A stretch of 64,000 nt of DNA. Source: Sulfitobacter mediterraneus (GTDB lineage Bacteria > Pseudomonadota > Alphaproteobacteria > Rhodobacterales > Rhodobacteraceae). The notes below the pieces were generated by a model. The model saw nothing but the letters and a program-made list of their open reading frames with translations. It had not been told where the DNA came from and searched no databases. The stretch spans positions 3,733,567 through 3,797,566 of the forward strand of contig NZ_CP069004.1 in NCBI RefSeq assembly GCF_016801775.1. Direction: 5' to 3'. Positions 63,557-64,000 of this stretch are shown in pieces; positions within the stretch are counted from its first letter, which is position 1, and each line of letters opens with the position of its first letter. Position numbers and translations under genes: made by a program.

Positions 63557-64000
63557 TCACTCTTTACCATAGTATAAAGACCAGTGGTTTTGCTGGGGCG
63601 CGGCTGGCACGAACCTGTCGGCGGCCCGCCACTGTAAAGGCTATTCCTCCTATACATGGTCATCCTGTTCATCCGGCTCTTGGGGCAGGGGGGCACCGTA
63701 TTCGCACTTAAGAGAATCAAATTTTGGCCATCTGGCGGGATTCGGGCTGCGCCGCGGGGTGAGTCTGGGGGATTTGAACGTGAGTCTCCTCTCAGAAAGG
63801 ACATATCCCTGTGGATAACCTCAAAGGGGCGGCTATCAGACCCATTGCTCCCCTAGGGTAAAGCCTCAAATCTTCCTGGATCAGCGGGTTTTTGCGCGAG
63901 AGTTTCGATGTAAGTCATTGAAATTTCACGATTCTGATGAAATTTCGCAAAAACTTCATTTTTCTTGTAAAAAGCGCTTGCGGGTTTTGATCCATAACCT
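63557..64000. other. Non-coding right edge with DnaA-box match and paired palindromes
   Basis: About 440 bases without a convincing gene. TGTGGATAA at 63810-63818 is a perfect DnaA box on the minus strand (TTATCCACA). TGAAATTTC occurs at 63919-63927 and 63938-63946, 19 bases apart, each containing the palindrome GAAATTTC. The last bases include GCGCTTGCGG, whose TTGCGG could be a -35 with its -10 just beyond base 64000. The last 100 bases are A/T-rich. This resembles a promoter region of a strong downstream transcription unit, or a regulatory zone; a full origin is not shown. Confidence 0.4.

Noticed and set aside
63769..63783. T-arm-like sequence (GTTCAAATCC on the minus strand)
   Set aside because: The flanking bases do not pair as a T stem and no acceptor, anticodon or D arm can be built, so it is not a tRNA.
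62776..63804. 342-residue minus-strand frame over the AHL synthase gene
   Set aside because: Antisense to a well-supported LuxI-family protein; no domain seen.

Overview
The window looks like a chromosomal accessory-metabolism stretch of a marine Rhodobacterales (Roseobacter-group) alphaproteobacterium. The signs are the GC-rich codon usage, the density of TRAP and Tct transporters, paired GcvT-fused FAD oxidoreductases of the dimethylglycine/sarcosine dehydrogenase type, a LuxI-type AHL synthase, and tightly overlapping (ATGA/TGATG) operons. This is inferred from gene families and gene style only. I saw no rRNA, tRNA, CRISPR array, insertion sequence or phage gene.

Layout. (1) 1-7.9 kb: a minus-strand operon tetR-dctP-dctQ-dctM-cyclase-FAH hydrolase (the FAH gene runs off the left edge) behind a TetR-type palindrome, then an MFS transporter divergent from a MocR-type regulator. 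(2) 8.3-11.6 kb: a 1098-residue RTX protein built from four copies of a ~240-residue unit that I do not recognise. (3) 11.7-19.8 kb: a class III aminotransferase and IclR regulator divergent from a tctCBA-aldehyde dehydrogenase-Tm-1-like operon. (4) 19.8-26.5 kb: a homoprotocatechuate meta-cleavage cluster, hpaR divergent from hpaF-hpaE-hpaD-aromatic amino acid decarboxylase-hpaG-hpaH, with a clear promoter and a perfect palindrome upstream. (5) 26.5-31.2 kb: a minus-strand group of outer-membrane barrel, Wzx-like flippase and RTX/DUF4214 protein.

(6) 31.5-44.7 kb is the most striking part. Five translationally coupled genes encode a highly reducing type I polyketide synthase (KS-AT-DH-ER-KR-ACP plus a C-terminal HHxxxD acyltransferase-like domain), a stand-alone HHxxxD acyltransferase, a sulfotransferase, an MMPL/RND exporter and a LolA-like periplasmic protein. 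The parts list parallels the mycobacterial sulfolipid-1 system (Pks2, PapA proteins, Stf0, MmpL8), but in a Gram-negative setting with a LolA-like carrier. I propose it makes and exports a sulfated polyketide lipid.

(7) 44.8-59.3 kb: a betaine/choline-type ABC importer with a fused double permease, two GcvT-fused demethylating oxidoreductases, two choline-kinase-like phosphotransferases, an inositol-phosphatase-family phosphatase, two DeoR regulators and one LacI regulator. Both DeoR promoters carry the same 12-base element, suggesting one regulon, probably for a methylated amino alcohol or betaine. (8) 59.5-64.0 kb: a small unknown protein, a class II HMG-CoA reductase, and a membrane histidine kinase divergent from a LuxI-type AHL synthase. 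The right edge is a non-coding stretch with a DnaA-box match and paired GAAATTTC palindromes.
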